Shown in pieces: positions 1-5,892 of a stretch of 8,746 nucleotides of DNA (position 1 is the stretch's first letter; each line of letters opens with the position of its first letter). Source of the stretch: Bacillota bacterium (GTDB lineage: Bacteria > Bacillota > Clostridia > Clostridiales > Caloramatoraceae); NCBI GenBank assembly GCA_023389275.1, contig JAEWEN010000035.1, positions 1 through 8,746 on the forward strand, written 5' to 3'. The notes below the pieces were generated by a model, which did no database searches, was not told where the DNA came from, and was given only the letters and a program-made list of their open reading frames with translations. Made by a program: the position numbers and the translations under genes.

Positions 1-845
1 ATCCTAAAAACTTAATTTTAGCAGGTATTACACTTGTAGTTGTTGTTTTAGTAAATAGATTTTTAACAGGATTTTTACAGGCAATTTCAGTTCTTATTGG
101 ACTTATAGTAGGTACTATTTTAGCAGGATTTATGGGAATGTTAGACTTTACATCAGTTACAGAAGCTACTTGGTTTGGATTTATAAAACCATTCCACTTT
201 GGTCTTCCAGAGTTTAAGCCTGAAGCAATATTATCAATGACTCTAGTTTCTCTAGTTGTAGCAATAGAAGCTATAGGAGTATTCTTAGGACTTGGTGAAA
301 TTTGTAATAAAGAAGTAACAGAAAAGCATATTGGAAGTGGTATTAGAGGAGAAGGACTTGCTCAAGTTCTTGGAGGAATATTTAACTCATTCCCATATGC
401 AACATTCTCACAAAACGTTGGACTAGTTGCGCTTTCAGGAGTTAAAACACGTTGGGTATGTGTAACTTCAGGGGTTATACTAGTAGTACTTGGACTTATT
501 CCTAAATTTGCAGCACTAGGAACTGCAATTCCTATGTCAGTTCTAGGTGGAGCAACACTTGCAATGTTTGGTATGGTTGCTGTTTCAGGAGTTAAAATAC
601 TTAAAACAGTTGACCTTACAAAACCAGGAAACATGCTTATTATAGCTATATCAATAGGTGTTGGTCTTGGATTTAAAAACTCACCAGCTGCACTTGCTCA
701 AACTCCAACAATAGTTAAACTTTTACTTGAAGACGGAATAGTAGCTGCCAGCTTATTATCACTAACACTTAATGTAATATTTAACTATGGTGATATAAAA
801 GCAGGTAAAAAAGTAGATGTACACGCAGATGATAGTGTTTTTTAA
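1..845 (+). CDS. Xanthine/uracil permease (NCS2 family), 3' part only
   Basis: This is the C-terminal part of an inner-membrane nucleobase:cation symporter that imports a purine base, most likely xanthine. The reading frame is open from the left edge (codons in phase with position 3) to TAA at 843-845, giving 280 complete codons. They align without gaps to residues 168-447 of the complete paralogue downstream, with about 237 of 280 residues identical by hand count. The NCS2 signature survives: the membrane-embedded Glu in VAIEAIG and the Gln-Asn pair in SQNVG followed by SGVKTR, where substrate-binding residues lie in this family. The first ATG in frame (132) is an internal Met, not the start; the true start is left of the window. 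A strong terminator follows. PbuX-like sequence favours xanthine over uracil, but substrate cannot be fixed from sequence. Confidence 0.93.
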   Translation, partial: PKNLILAGITLVVVVLVNRFLTGFLQAISVLIGLIVGTILAGFMGMLDFTSVTEATWFGFIKPFHFGLPEFKPEAILSMTLVSLVVAIEAIGVFLGLGEICNKEVTEKHIGSGIRGEGLAQVLGGIFNSFPYATFSQNVGLVALSGVKTRWVCVTSGVILVVLGLIPKFAALGTAIPMSVLGGATLAMFGMVAVSGVKILKTVDLTKPGNMLIIAISIGVGLGFKNSPAALAQTPTIVKLLLEDGIVAASLLSLTLNVIFNYGDIKAGKKVDVHADDSVF

Positions 846-878
846 ATAAAATATGAATAAAATGTAAATATCTAATTT

Positions 879-921
879 GAGAGATTAACAATATTTGTTA
901 ATCTCTCTTTGTTTTTTGTTT
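879..921 (+). terminator. Intrinsic terminator of the first permease
   Basis: A perfect 12-bp stem (arms 879-890 and 896-907, GAGAGATTAACA and its complement) closes a 5-nt loop and is followed by the T-rich tract TTTGTTTTTTGTTT. It lies 33 bp after the stop codon of the first permease, so the second permease needs its own promoter. Confidence 0.88.
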
Positions 922-954
922 GAATAAGTAGGAGATTATATGGAATATATGCAA

Positions 955-1054
955 ATATAAGGTAATAATTAGAATTATGAAAATATTTAAAATATTTATT
1001 GACAACTTATGAATAAAATATTAAAATTTATTTACAAAAGATAATACCTTATAT
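955..1054. repeat. 10-bp inverted repeat flanking the second permease promoter
   Basis: ATATAAGGTA at 955-964 recurs as its exact reverse complement TACCTTATAT at 1045-1054. The two arms enclose the -35 and -10 elements at 999-1027, one lying upstream and the other in the transcribed leader. This could be a pair of operator half-sites for a looping repressor. Chance matching in AT-rich DNA is the main alternative. I do not recognise a known purine regulator box. Confidence 0.35.
999..1027 (+). promoter_or_regulatory. Housekeeping-type promoter of the second permease
   Basis: A perfect -35 TTGACA (999-1004) is separated by 17 bp from TAAAAT (1022-1027), a five-of-six match to the sigma-A -10 element. 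Transcription would begin near 1034 and leave a leader of about 80 nt before the permease ATG. Confidence 0.72.
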
Positions 1055-1061
1055 CAACAGA

Positions 1062-1106
1062 CGAGTATCCTGAATATTGGGAATATTCAAAAAGTATTCG
1101 AGGGGG
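1062..1106 (+). promoter_or_regulatory. Two-tier hairpin in the permease leader, abutting the RBS
   Basis: An inner perfect 7-bp stem GAATATT/AATATTC (1072-1078 with 1082-1088, loop GGG) is nested in an outer stem CGAGTAT/GTATTCG (1062-1068 with 1094-1100) containing two G-U pairs. The outer stem ends directly at the Shine-Dalgarno run AGGGGG (1101-1106), so folding could alter ribosome access. There is no T-tract, so it is not a terminator. It does not match the purine-riboswitch core or other riboswitches I can recall. The function as a control element is inferred. Confidence 0.42.
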
Positions 1107-1113
1107 AAATTTT

Positions 1114-2457
1114 ATGAAACAAAACCATGTTGAATTATGGGATGAAAAACTACCTATTACCCAATTGATACCATTTGGACTTCAACACGTATTAGCAATG
1201 TATGCAGGAGCATTAGCTGTTCCATTAATAGTTGGTGGAGCTATAGGTCTTTCACATGCTGATATAGCATTTTTAATTGCAGCAGATCTTTTTACATGTG
1301 GTATTGCAACTTTAATACAAACTTTAGGTATTGGTAATTTTATTGGTACAAAGCTTCCAGCTTTAATGGGTTGTTCCTTTGTTTCAGTTGGACCTATGAT
1401 AGTTATAGGTAACCAATATGGTATTACAGCAATATATGGTGCAGTAATAACAGCTGGAGCAATTTTATTCCTTTGTGCAGGACTGTTTGGAAAGCTTGTT
1501 AAGTTTTTCCCACCAGTTGTAACAGGAACAGTTATAACAACAGTTGGACTTTCTCTTATGCCAACTGCTATTAATAATGCAGCAGGAGGACTTAACTCAC
1601 CTGGATATGGAGATCCTAAAAACCTAATTTTAGCAGGTGTTACACTTGTGGTAGTTATATTAGTAAACAGATTTTTAAAAGGATTTTTACAAGCAGTATC
1701 AGTTCTTATTGGACTTATAGTAGGTACTATTTTAGCAGGATTTATGGGAATGCTAGATTTTTCAGCAGTTTCACATGCTAGCTGGTTCGGATTTATAAAA
1801 CCATTCCACTTTGGTCTTCCAGAGTTTAAGCCTGAGGCAATATTATCAATGACTTTAGTTTCTTTAGTTGTAGCAATAGAAGCTATAGGGGTATTTATAG
1901 GACTTGGGGATATTTGTAAGAAAGATATAAAAGAAAAGGACATTGCAAGTGGTATTAGAGGAGAAGGACTTGCACAGGTGCTTGGAGGAGTATTTAACTC
2001 ATTCCCATATTCAACATTCTCACAAAACGTTGGATTAGTTGCACTTTCAGGAGTTAAAACACGTTGGGTATGTGTAACAGCAGGGGTTATACTAGTAATA
2101 CTTGGACTTATTCCTAAGTTTGGAGAGCTTGGAGCTGCAATTCCTATGTCAGTTCTAGGTGGAGCAACACTTGCTATGTTTGGTATGGTTGCAGTATCTG
2201 GAGTTAAAATACTTAAATCAGTTGACTTTAGTAAACCAGGAAACATGCTAATAGTTGCTGTTTCAATAGGTGTTGGTCTTGGATTTAAAAATGCACCAGG
2301 TGCACTTGAGCACACTCCAACATTAGTTAAATTATTACTTGAAGATGGAATAGTAGCTGCTAGTTTACTATCATTAATCCTTAACTTAGTATTTAACTAT
2401 GATGAAGTAAAATCAGGAAAAAAAGTAGAATTACACGCAGATGATTCTGTATTTTAA
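1114..2457 (+). CDS. pbuX: Xanthine permease (NCS2 family, PbuX-like)
   Basis: This complete 447-residue polytopic membrane protein is predicted to import xanthine, or a related oxopurine, with a cation for purine salvage. Its length fits the family. The PbuX-like N-terminal block LGLQH-type helix reads PFGLQHVLAMYAG, with His25 at the position of the conserved NCS2 His. Glu256 in VVAIEAIG and Gln304-Asn305 in FSQNVG match the substrate-binding Glu and Gln/Asn known from XanQ-type carriers. The motifs LPALMGCSF (81-89), PPVVTG (133-138) and NNAAGG (154-159) are also typical of the xanthine branch. The start is supported by the GAGGGGGA ribosome binding site six bases upstream. It is a tandem paralogue of the partial gene at the left edge, about 85% identical over the shared part, with long stretches of identical DNA. 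Uracil or urate transport is the main alternative. Confidence 0.9.
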   Translation: MKQNHVELWDEKLPITQLIPFGLQHVLAMYAGALAVPLIVGGAIGLSHADIAFLIAADLFTCGIATLIQTLGIGNFIGTKLPALMGCSFVSVGPMIVIGNQYGITAIYGAVITAGAILFLCAGLFGKLVKFFPPVVTGTVITTVGLSLMPTAINNAAGGLNSPGYGDPKNLILAGVTLVVVILVNRFLKGFLQAVSVLIGLIVGTILAGFMGMLDFSAVSHASWFGFIKPFHFGLPEFKPEAILSMTLVSLVVAIEAIGVFIGLGDICKKDIKEKDIASGIRGEGLAQVLGGVFNSFPYSTFSQNVGLVALSGVKTRWVCVTAGVILVILGLIPKFGELGAAIPMSVLGGATLAMFGMVAVSGVKILKSVDFSKPGNMLIVAVSIGVGLGFKNAPGALEHTPTLVKLLLEDGIVAASLLSLILNLVFNYDEVKSGKKVELHADDSVF

Positions 2458-2463
2458 ATAGAT

Positions 2464-2505
2464 AAAACACACCTTAGAATAACTAAGGTGTGTTTTACTT
2501 TATAA
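2464..2505 (+). terminator. Intrinsic terminator of the second permease
   Basis: A perfect 14-bp stem (2464-2477 with 2483-2496, AAAACACACCTTAG and its complement) carries the 5-nt loop AATAA. The stem ends in TTTT and is followed by ACTTTATAA. It starts six bases after the permease stop codon. Confidence 0.85.
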
Positions 2506-2515
2506 GGATTAACAC

Positions 2516-2557
2516 AAAAAGACATATTAGTTTATAATTAAGCTAATATGTCTTTTT
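2516..2557. terminator. Second, bidirectional terminator between permease and sigma gene
   Basis: AAAAAGACATATTAG (2516-2530) pairs perfectly with 2543-2557, giving a 15-bp stem with a 12-nt loop. The arm ends are A5 and T5, so it can terminate transcription on either strand. It backs up the preceding terminator and isolates the sigma operon from permease read-through. Confidence 0.7.
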
Positions 2558-2564
2558 ACATTGA

Positions 2565-2598
2565 AATAAAACATAAAGTTTAAGCATTAATATAGTGA
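2565..2598 (+). promoter_or_regulatory. Putative ECF-sigma promoter, copy 1 (autoregulatory)
   Basis: The pattern AATAAAACATA-N4-TTAAGCATTA-N3-TAGTGA starts at 2565. It recurs at 4255 upstream of the second RsgI-like gene with the same spacing, and all 27 fixed positions are identical. AACATA (2570-2575) and TAGTGA (2593-2598) are 17 bp apart, as -35 and -10 elements should be. The AAC core is typical of ECF -35 elements, and no sigma-A promoter is visible here. Assignment to the adjacent sigma factor is inference. Confidence 0.68.
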
Positions 2599-2634
2599 AG
2601 CTGTTTTTGTGCTTAAAATTGAAAGGAATTTACT

Positions 2635-3219
2635 ATGATATTATTTTCTAATTTATCAGGAGAAGGTTATCCTGAGAAAAAGAAAAAACTTATAATAGAT
2701 GAAACATTATTTGAAAAAATAGGGAAAGGGGATGTTAAGGCTTTTGAAGAGCTTTATAGATTAACAGATAAAGCAATTTACGCATATATACTTTCTATTT
2801 TAAAGGACCCTTTTGCATCAGAGGATGTTATGCAGGAAACATATATAAAGATTCGTAGTGCAGCTCATCTTTACATACCTCAAAAAAAGCCTTTAGCATG
2901 GATGTTTACCATAGCTAAAAATCTTTGTTTAATGAAACTACGTGAAAATAAAAGAAAAAGTGATAGTGATTATTTTGATTTAGAAAACAATGTTGAGTTT
3001 TCCTATGTAACAGATGCTGAGGATAAAATAGTTTTAAAGTCTGCTCTTACTATTTTAAGTGAAGAAGAAAGAAATATTATTTTACTTTATGCTGTATCAG
3101 GGCTTAAACATACTGAAATTGCGAAAAGTCTTGGTATACCAATTTCAACAGAGCTTTCAAAGTACCATAGAGGACTTAAAAAACTTAAAAAACACTTAAA
3201 AGAAAAGGAGGGATTTTAA
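2635..3219 (+). CDS. ECF-type RNA polymerase sigma factor
   Basis: This 194-residue protein is predicted to be an alternative sigma factor that directs RNA polymerase to a small regulon. A sigma-70 region 2 spans about residues 26-105, including the region 2.2-like segment DVMQETYIKI (64-73) and the helix ending AWMFTIAKNLCLMKLRE. A region 4 helix-turn-helix spans about 130-188, with LSEEERNIILLYAVSGL, then HTEIAKSLGIP and the recognition helix. There is no region 3, so it belongs to the ECF group rather than to the longer SigI group, although its partner is RsgI-like. The ATG has GAAAGGAA seven bases upstream. Its stop overlaps the anti-sigma start by one base (TAATG), so the two are translationally coupled. 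The gene lies 37 bp after a promoter motif it probably recognises. No specific named orthologue is recognised. Confidence 0.9.
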   Translation: MILFSNLSGEGYPEKKKKLIIDETLFEKIGKGDVKAFEELYRLTDKAIYAYILSILKDPFASEDVMQETYIKIRSAAHLYIPQKKPLAWMFTIAKNLCLMKLRENKRKSDSDYFDLENNVEFSYVTDAEDKIVLKSALTILSEEERNIILLYAVSGLKHTEIAKSLGIPISTELSKYHRGLKKLKKHLKEKEGF

Positions 3220-4235
3220 TGAAAAATAAGGATATTAATAAAAGCTTAAAAAAATCTATAAATAGCTTAAATAACGACTTGTTTGAAAAAATATTAGAAA
3301 ATGAAGCTCCTAAAATGGAGACTCATGATTATATTACAAAACAAGAAGTAGTTAAAAAACCTCTAGTGTACAAAAGAAAACTTATAGCAGGTTTTACAGG
3401 GGTAATGCTTTTACTTATTATGTTTACAGGATGGACTCAGTTTTTAAAAGTAGATAGTGTTGTTGATATAGATATAAATCCAAGTATAGAAATAAAAACA
3501 AATAAACAAGATAAAGTAATAGAAGCTAATGCTTTAAATAAAGATGGAAAAATTATTTTAAATGGTATGAACCTTAATGGAATTGAAATAAACACAGCAG
3601 TAAATGCTGTAGTAGGTTCTATGTTTAAAAATGGGTATATAAGTGTAGAGAAAAGTTCTGTATTAGTTTCAGTTGAAAATAACAACACTGAAAAAGCAAA
3701 GGTTATGCAAAATAATATATCAAGTATTATTAGCAGTAGTCTAACTAAAAATAATATAAAACCTAAAATTGTAAAGCAAGAAAACACAATAAATAAAGAG
3801 TTAAGAGAAGAAGCTAAGGGATACAACATATCCTCAGGTAAGTTTAACTTAATAAAAGAGATTATTGCTTTAGATGATGATTATACTATAGAGAATTTAT
3901 CAAAGCTTTCTATAGATGATTTAATGAAAATTATTAAAAATGAAAAGCTAGATTTAAGTGAAAAGTTTGATTATGATGATGAAGACTTTGATGATGAAGA
4001 GGATGAAAAAGAAGAAGTAAAAGATACAATAAAACAGGAAAAGAAAATAAACAAGGAAAATAAACAAAAGGAAAACAAAGAAAAAGTAAATTATAATAAA
4101 GAGAAAACTAATCATAAAGAAAAAGAAAATTACAAAGAAAAATACAAGGACAAATATAAAGATAAGTATAAAAATAAATATAAAAACAAAGACGATGAAG
4201 ATGACGACGACGATGACGATGAAGAAGATGATTAA
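3219..4235 (+). CDS. Membrane anti-sigma factor with RsgI-like extracellular domain
   Basis: This 338-residue single-pass protein is predicted to hold the upstream sigma factor at the membrane. Residues 1-53 are cytoplasmic, basic and amphipathic, and are the likely sigma-binding part; they do not look like the classical SigI-binding RsgI N-terminal domain. A transmembrane helix covers about 55-76. The extracellular part opens with DIDINPSIE, the RsgI-family motif at whose Asn-Pro bond (here Asn87-Pro88) autoproteolysis is known in studied members. A conserved tail helix YNISSGKFNLIKEI (202-215) follows. Residues 249-338 are low-complexity and highly charged, with repeated KYKD/KYKN units (305-324) and a final 14 residues that are all Asp or Glu. 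No carbohydrate-binding or hydrolase domain is attached, unlike many clostridial RsgI proteins. AGGAGG at 3206-3211 supports the start. The signal sensed is unknown. Confidence 0.85.
   Translation: MKNKDINKSLKKSINSLNNDLFEKILENEAPKMETHDYITKQEVVKKPLVYKRKLIAGFTGVMLLLIMFTGWTQFLKVDSVVDIDINPSIEIKTNKQDKVIEANALNKDGKIILNGMNLNGIEINTAVNAVVGSMFKNGYISVEKSSVLVSVENNNTEKAKVMQNNISSIISSSLTKNNIKPKIVKQENTINKELREEAKGYNISSGKFNLIKEIIALDDDYTIENLSKLSIDDLMKIIKNEKLDLSEKFDYDDEDFDDEEDEKEEVKDTIKQEKKINKENKQKENKEKVNYNKEKTNHKEKENYKEKYKDKYKDKYKNKYKNKDDEDDDDDDDEEDD
4131..4232 (+). repeat. Low-complexity KYK-repeat and poly-acidic coding tail
   Basis: Codons 305-324 of the anti-sigma gene repeat a 12-bp unit encoding Lys-Tyr-Lys-(Asp/Asn/Glu), with about five degenerate copies. 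The next 14 codons encode only Asp and Glu, mostly as GAC/GAT. The tract is in frame and ends at the stop codon. Such units are prone to copy-number change by slippage. Confidence 0.75.
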
Positions 4236-4254
4236 AATTTTTTAAAATCTATGC

Positions 4255-4288
4255 AATAAAACATACTCCTTAAGCATTATCTTAGTGA
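4255..4288 (+). promoter_or_regulatory. Putative ECF-sigma promoter, copy 2
   Basis: This is the same AATAAAACATA-N4-TTAAGCATTA-N3-TAGTGA pattern as at 2565-2598, at identical spacing. The seven variable positions (4266-4269 and 4280-4282) all differ from copy 1, so the shared blocks look selected rather than simply recently copied. It lies 20 bp after the anti-sigma stop. No strong terminator separates the two genes, so the downstream gene may be transcribed both from here and by read-through. Confidence 0.68.
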
Positions 4289-4314
4289 GAAGAAAATGAA
4301 AAGGAGATGTTTAT

Positions 4315-5232
4315 ATGGTAGAAACCTTTAAATGGGTAAAAATAATTTTAGCATCAGGAGTATTAGTTTTAGCAGGATTAGTAGTAGGATCATTAATATA
4401 TTTATTTACAGGAACAAAGTACTTATCAATTGATGTTAATCCAAGTATAGAACTTGAAGTTAATAGAATAAATAAGGTTGTATCTGTAAATGCATTAAAT
4501 GAAGATGCTAAAAAAGTTGTAAATGGACTTAAATTAAAAGGTGAAGACTTAGATGATGCTGTAGAGGATATTATGGAGTCTATGATTAAAAATGGATATA
4601 TTACAAATGAAACAGATAATAAAATTCTTTTAACAGCAAAAGATGGAGAAGAGTCTAAGGAAATGCTTAATGAAGCAAATATAGTAATAGACACTATTTT
4701 AGAAGGTAAAAAGCTTCAAGCTAAACTAATAAGCCAAAGTATAGATTTTACTGAAAAAGATTTAGAAAATGCACATAAATATAATATATCTATAGGAAAG
4801 CAAAATATAATTAAAAGAATACTAGAAGAAGACAATACTTTAACAATGGAGGAGCTTGCTTCAACAAGAGTATCTGATTTATTTGCATATTCAGCTCAAA
4901 ACAAAATAAGCTTTGATGATATACTAGATGATTATGAAGATGCAGTTGAAGAGGCAATGGAAGCGAAAACAGATTCTAATAAAAATAAAGAAAATATAAT
5001 AAATAACACTACAAGTAATAAAGAAAATATTAAAGAAAGTGTTAAAGTAAGTAAAATAAATAAAGTACAGTATAAAAATCATAAACAAGATGATGACGAC
5101 TATGAGATTTGTGATGATTGTGGAAGATTAGAATCTATTTGTAAAGACTCATGTGATGATGAGGATGAAGATATTTGTGATGATTGTGGAAGACTAGAAT
5201 CTATTTGTAAAGATTCATGTGATAACGACTAA
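4315..5232 (+). CDS. RsgI-like membrane protein lacking the anti-sigma domain, Cys-rich C-terminus
   Basis: This 305-residue protein has only about eight residues before its transmembrane helix (9-31), so it cannot carry a cytoplasmic sigma-binding domain. The extracellular part parallels the preceding anti-sigma protein: SIDVNPSIE (38-46, possible Asn42-Pro43 autocleavage site), then VNALNEDAKKVVNGLKLKG, then MIKNGYIT. Later it has the shared YNISIGKQNIIKRI helix (156-169). After an acidic helical stretch and an Asn/Lys-rich linker it ends in two copies of ICDDCGRLESICKDSCD (265-281 and 287-303). These hold all eight cysteines of the protein in the pattern CX2CX6CX3C. AAGGAG at 4301-4306 supports the start. 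It sits 79 bp after the anti-sigma gene behind its own copy of the promoter motif. It is probably a regulon member, co-receptor or decoy sensor; that role is inferred. Confidence 0.82.
   Translation: MVETFKWVKIILASGVLVLAGLVVGSLIYLFTGTKYLSIDVNPSIELEVNRINKVVSVNALNEDAKKVVNGLKLKGEDLDDAVEDIMESMIKNGYITNETDNKILLTAKDGEESKEMLNEANIVIDTILEGKKLQAKLISQSIDFTEKDLENAHKYNISIGKQNIIKRILEEDNTLTMEELASTRVSDLFAYSAQNKISFDDILDDYEDAVEEAMEAKTDSNKNKENIINNTTSNKENIKESVKVSKINKVQYKNHKQDDDDYEICDDCGRLESICKDSCDDEDEDICDDCGRLESICKDSCDND
5107..5223 (+). repeat. Tandem four-cysteine module, two copies
   Basis: Two 51-bp units (5107-5157 and 5173-5223, period 66 bp) encode the identical 17-residue module ICDDCGRLESICKDSCD. The DNA copies differ at two positions, both silent third-base changes, so the protein sequence seems to be maintained. 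An acidic spacer of five residues (DEDED) separates them. The CX2CX6CX3C pattern suggests metal binding or disulfide formation outside the cell. Confidence 0.88.
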
Positions 5233-5238
5233 AAAAAT

Positions 5239-5270
5239 ACCCCTAATGGTTTCATTAGGGGTTATTTTTA
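5239..5270. terminator. Bidirectional terminator between convergent genes
   Basis: A perfect 10-bp GC-rich stem ACCCCTAATG/CATTAGGGGT (5239-5248 with 5253-5262, loop GTTT) is followed on the + strand by TATTTTTATCTT. On the - strand it is followed by TATTTTTTT. It terminates the RsgI-like gene from the left and the flavoprotein gene from the right. Confidence 0.9.
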
Positions 5271-5888
5271 TCTTATAAAGTTAGTCATAATTTTATCTTC
5301 ATAGTTAGGTTTAGAAACCCCAGACTTTTGTCCTGCTTCTATACATTTAAGAAGCCAAGCCATATTTTCTCCAAGGGTTCTCATAGTTTGAAGTCCTTCT
5401 TCATCTTTTAAAACCTCATCTGCACTTGTTCCATGAACTTGGTTCCAGTACTGAGATGTAACAATAGGCATATTGCTCATAGCAAAGTATTTATTTAAAA
5501 CATCAAATGCAGCAGTTGCACCTCCACGGCGACATGAAACAACTGATGCTGCTAGTTTACCAGCCATTTTTCTTCCGCTACTATAAAATAGTCTATCTAA
5601 AAATGAAGTAATTTGCCCACTAGGTGATGAGTAATAAACAGGTGAACCTACAACAATAGCATCAATATTATCAAGGTTTTCAGCTACTAAGTTAACCTTA
5701 TCATCAAAAGCACATTTTCCTGTTTTTCTACAAGCTAAACATGAAATACACCCTGAAACAGGCTTTTTCCCAAGATAAAGTATTTCTGTTTCTATATTAT
5801 GCTTATTAAGTGTTTTACTAACTTCATTTAAAGCAGTATATGTACATCCATGTTCATTTGGACTACCGTTAATAAGTAAAGCTTTCAT
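5268..5888 (-). CDS. NAD(P)H-dependent FMN reductase / iron-sulfur flavoprotein-like
   Basis: This 206-residue cytoplasmic protein of the flavodoxin-fold FMN reductase family probably binds FMN and transfers electrons from NAD(P)H or ferredoxin. The N-terminal phosphate-binding loop is LLINGSPNEHGCT (4-16). GSPVYYSSPSGQITSFLDR (81-99) is the second FMN-contacting segment. Between them C47-X2-C50-X2-C53-X5-C59 matches the compact cysteine motif that carries a [4Fe-4S] cluster in archaeal and clostridial iron-sulfur flavoproteins. Many flavodoxin-family reductases keep a similar motif, so cluster binding is possible but unproven. I chose the ATG at 5888 over an in-frame GTG at 5906 because the purine-rich ribosome binding site lies between them. 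It is downstream of the AAA+/RyR gene on the same strand, with 78 bp between. The substrate is unknown. Confidence 0.87.
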   Translation of the reverse strand: MKALLINGSPNEHGCTYTALNEVSKTLNKHNIETEILYLGKKPVSGCISCLACRKTGKCAFDDKVNLVAENLDNIDAIVVGSPVYYSSPSGQITSFLDRLFYSSGRKMAGKLAASVVSCRRGGATAAFDVLNKYFAMSNMPIVTSQYWNQVHGTSADEVLKDEEGLQTMRTLGENMAWLLKCIEAGQKSGVSKPNYEDKIMTNFIR

Positions 5889-5892
5889 ATTA

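Noticed and set aside
940..960. Six-codon mini-frame (MEYMQI) with an AGGAG-like site upstream, before the second permease
   Set aside because: It lies upstream of the TTGACA/TAAAAT promoter and after the terminator, so it is unlikely to be transcribed with the permease. The match is short enough to be chance.
1028..1113. Purine riboswitch in the permease leader
   Set aside because: Expected for such a gene, but the conserved aptamer joining sequences and the paired loop-loop arms are not visible, and there is no terminator stem. Only a generic nested hairpin is supported.
1182..2315. Long open frame of 377 codons on the - strand opposite the second permease
   Set aside because: It is antisense to a well-supported permease, has no ribosome binding site, and its Pro/Thr/Ser-rich translation is the usual mirror image of a hydrophobic membrane gene. 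Similar antisense frames at 362-634, 3437-3829 and 4311-4694 were dropped for the same reason.
3966..4008. Calcium-binding EF-hand in the Asp-rich stretch of the anti-sigma protein
   Set aside because: The acidic residues are spread without the conserved Gly and hydrophobic positions of an EF-hand loop. It is better described as low-complexity acidic sequence.
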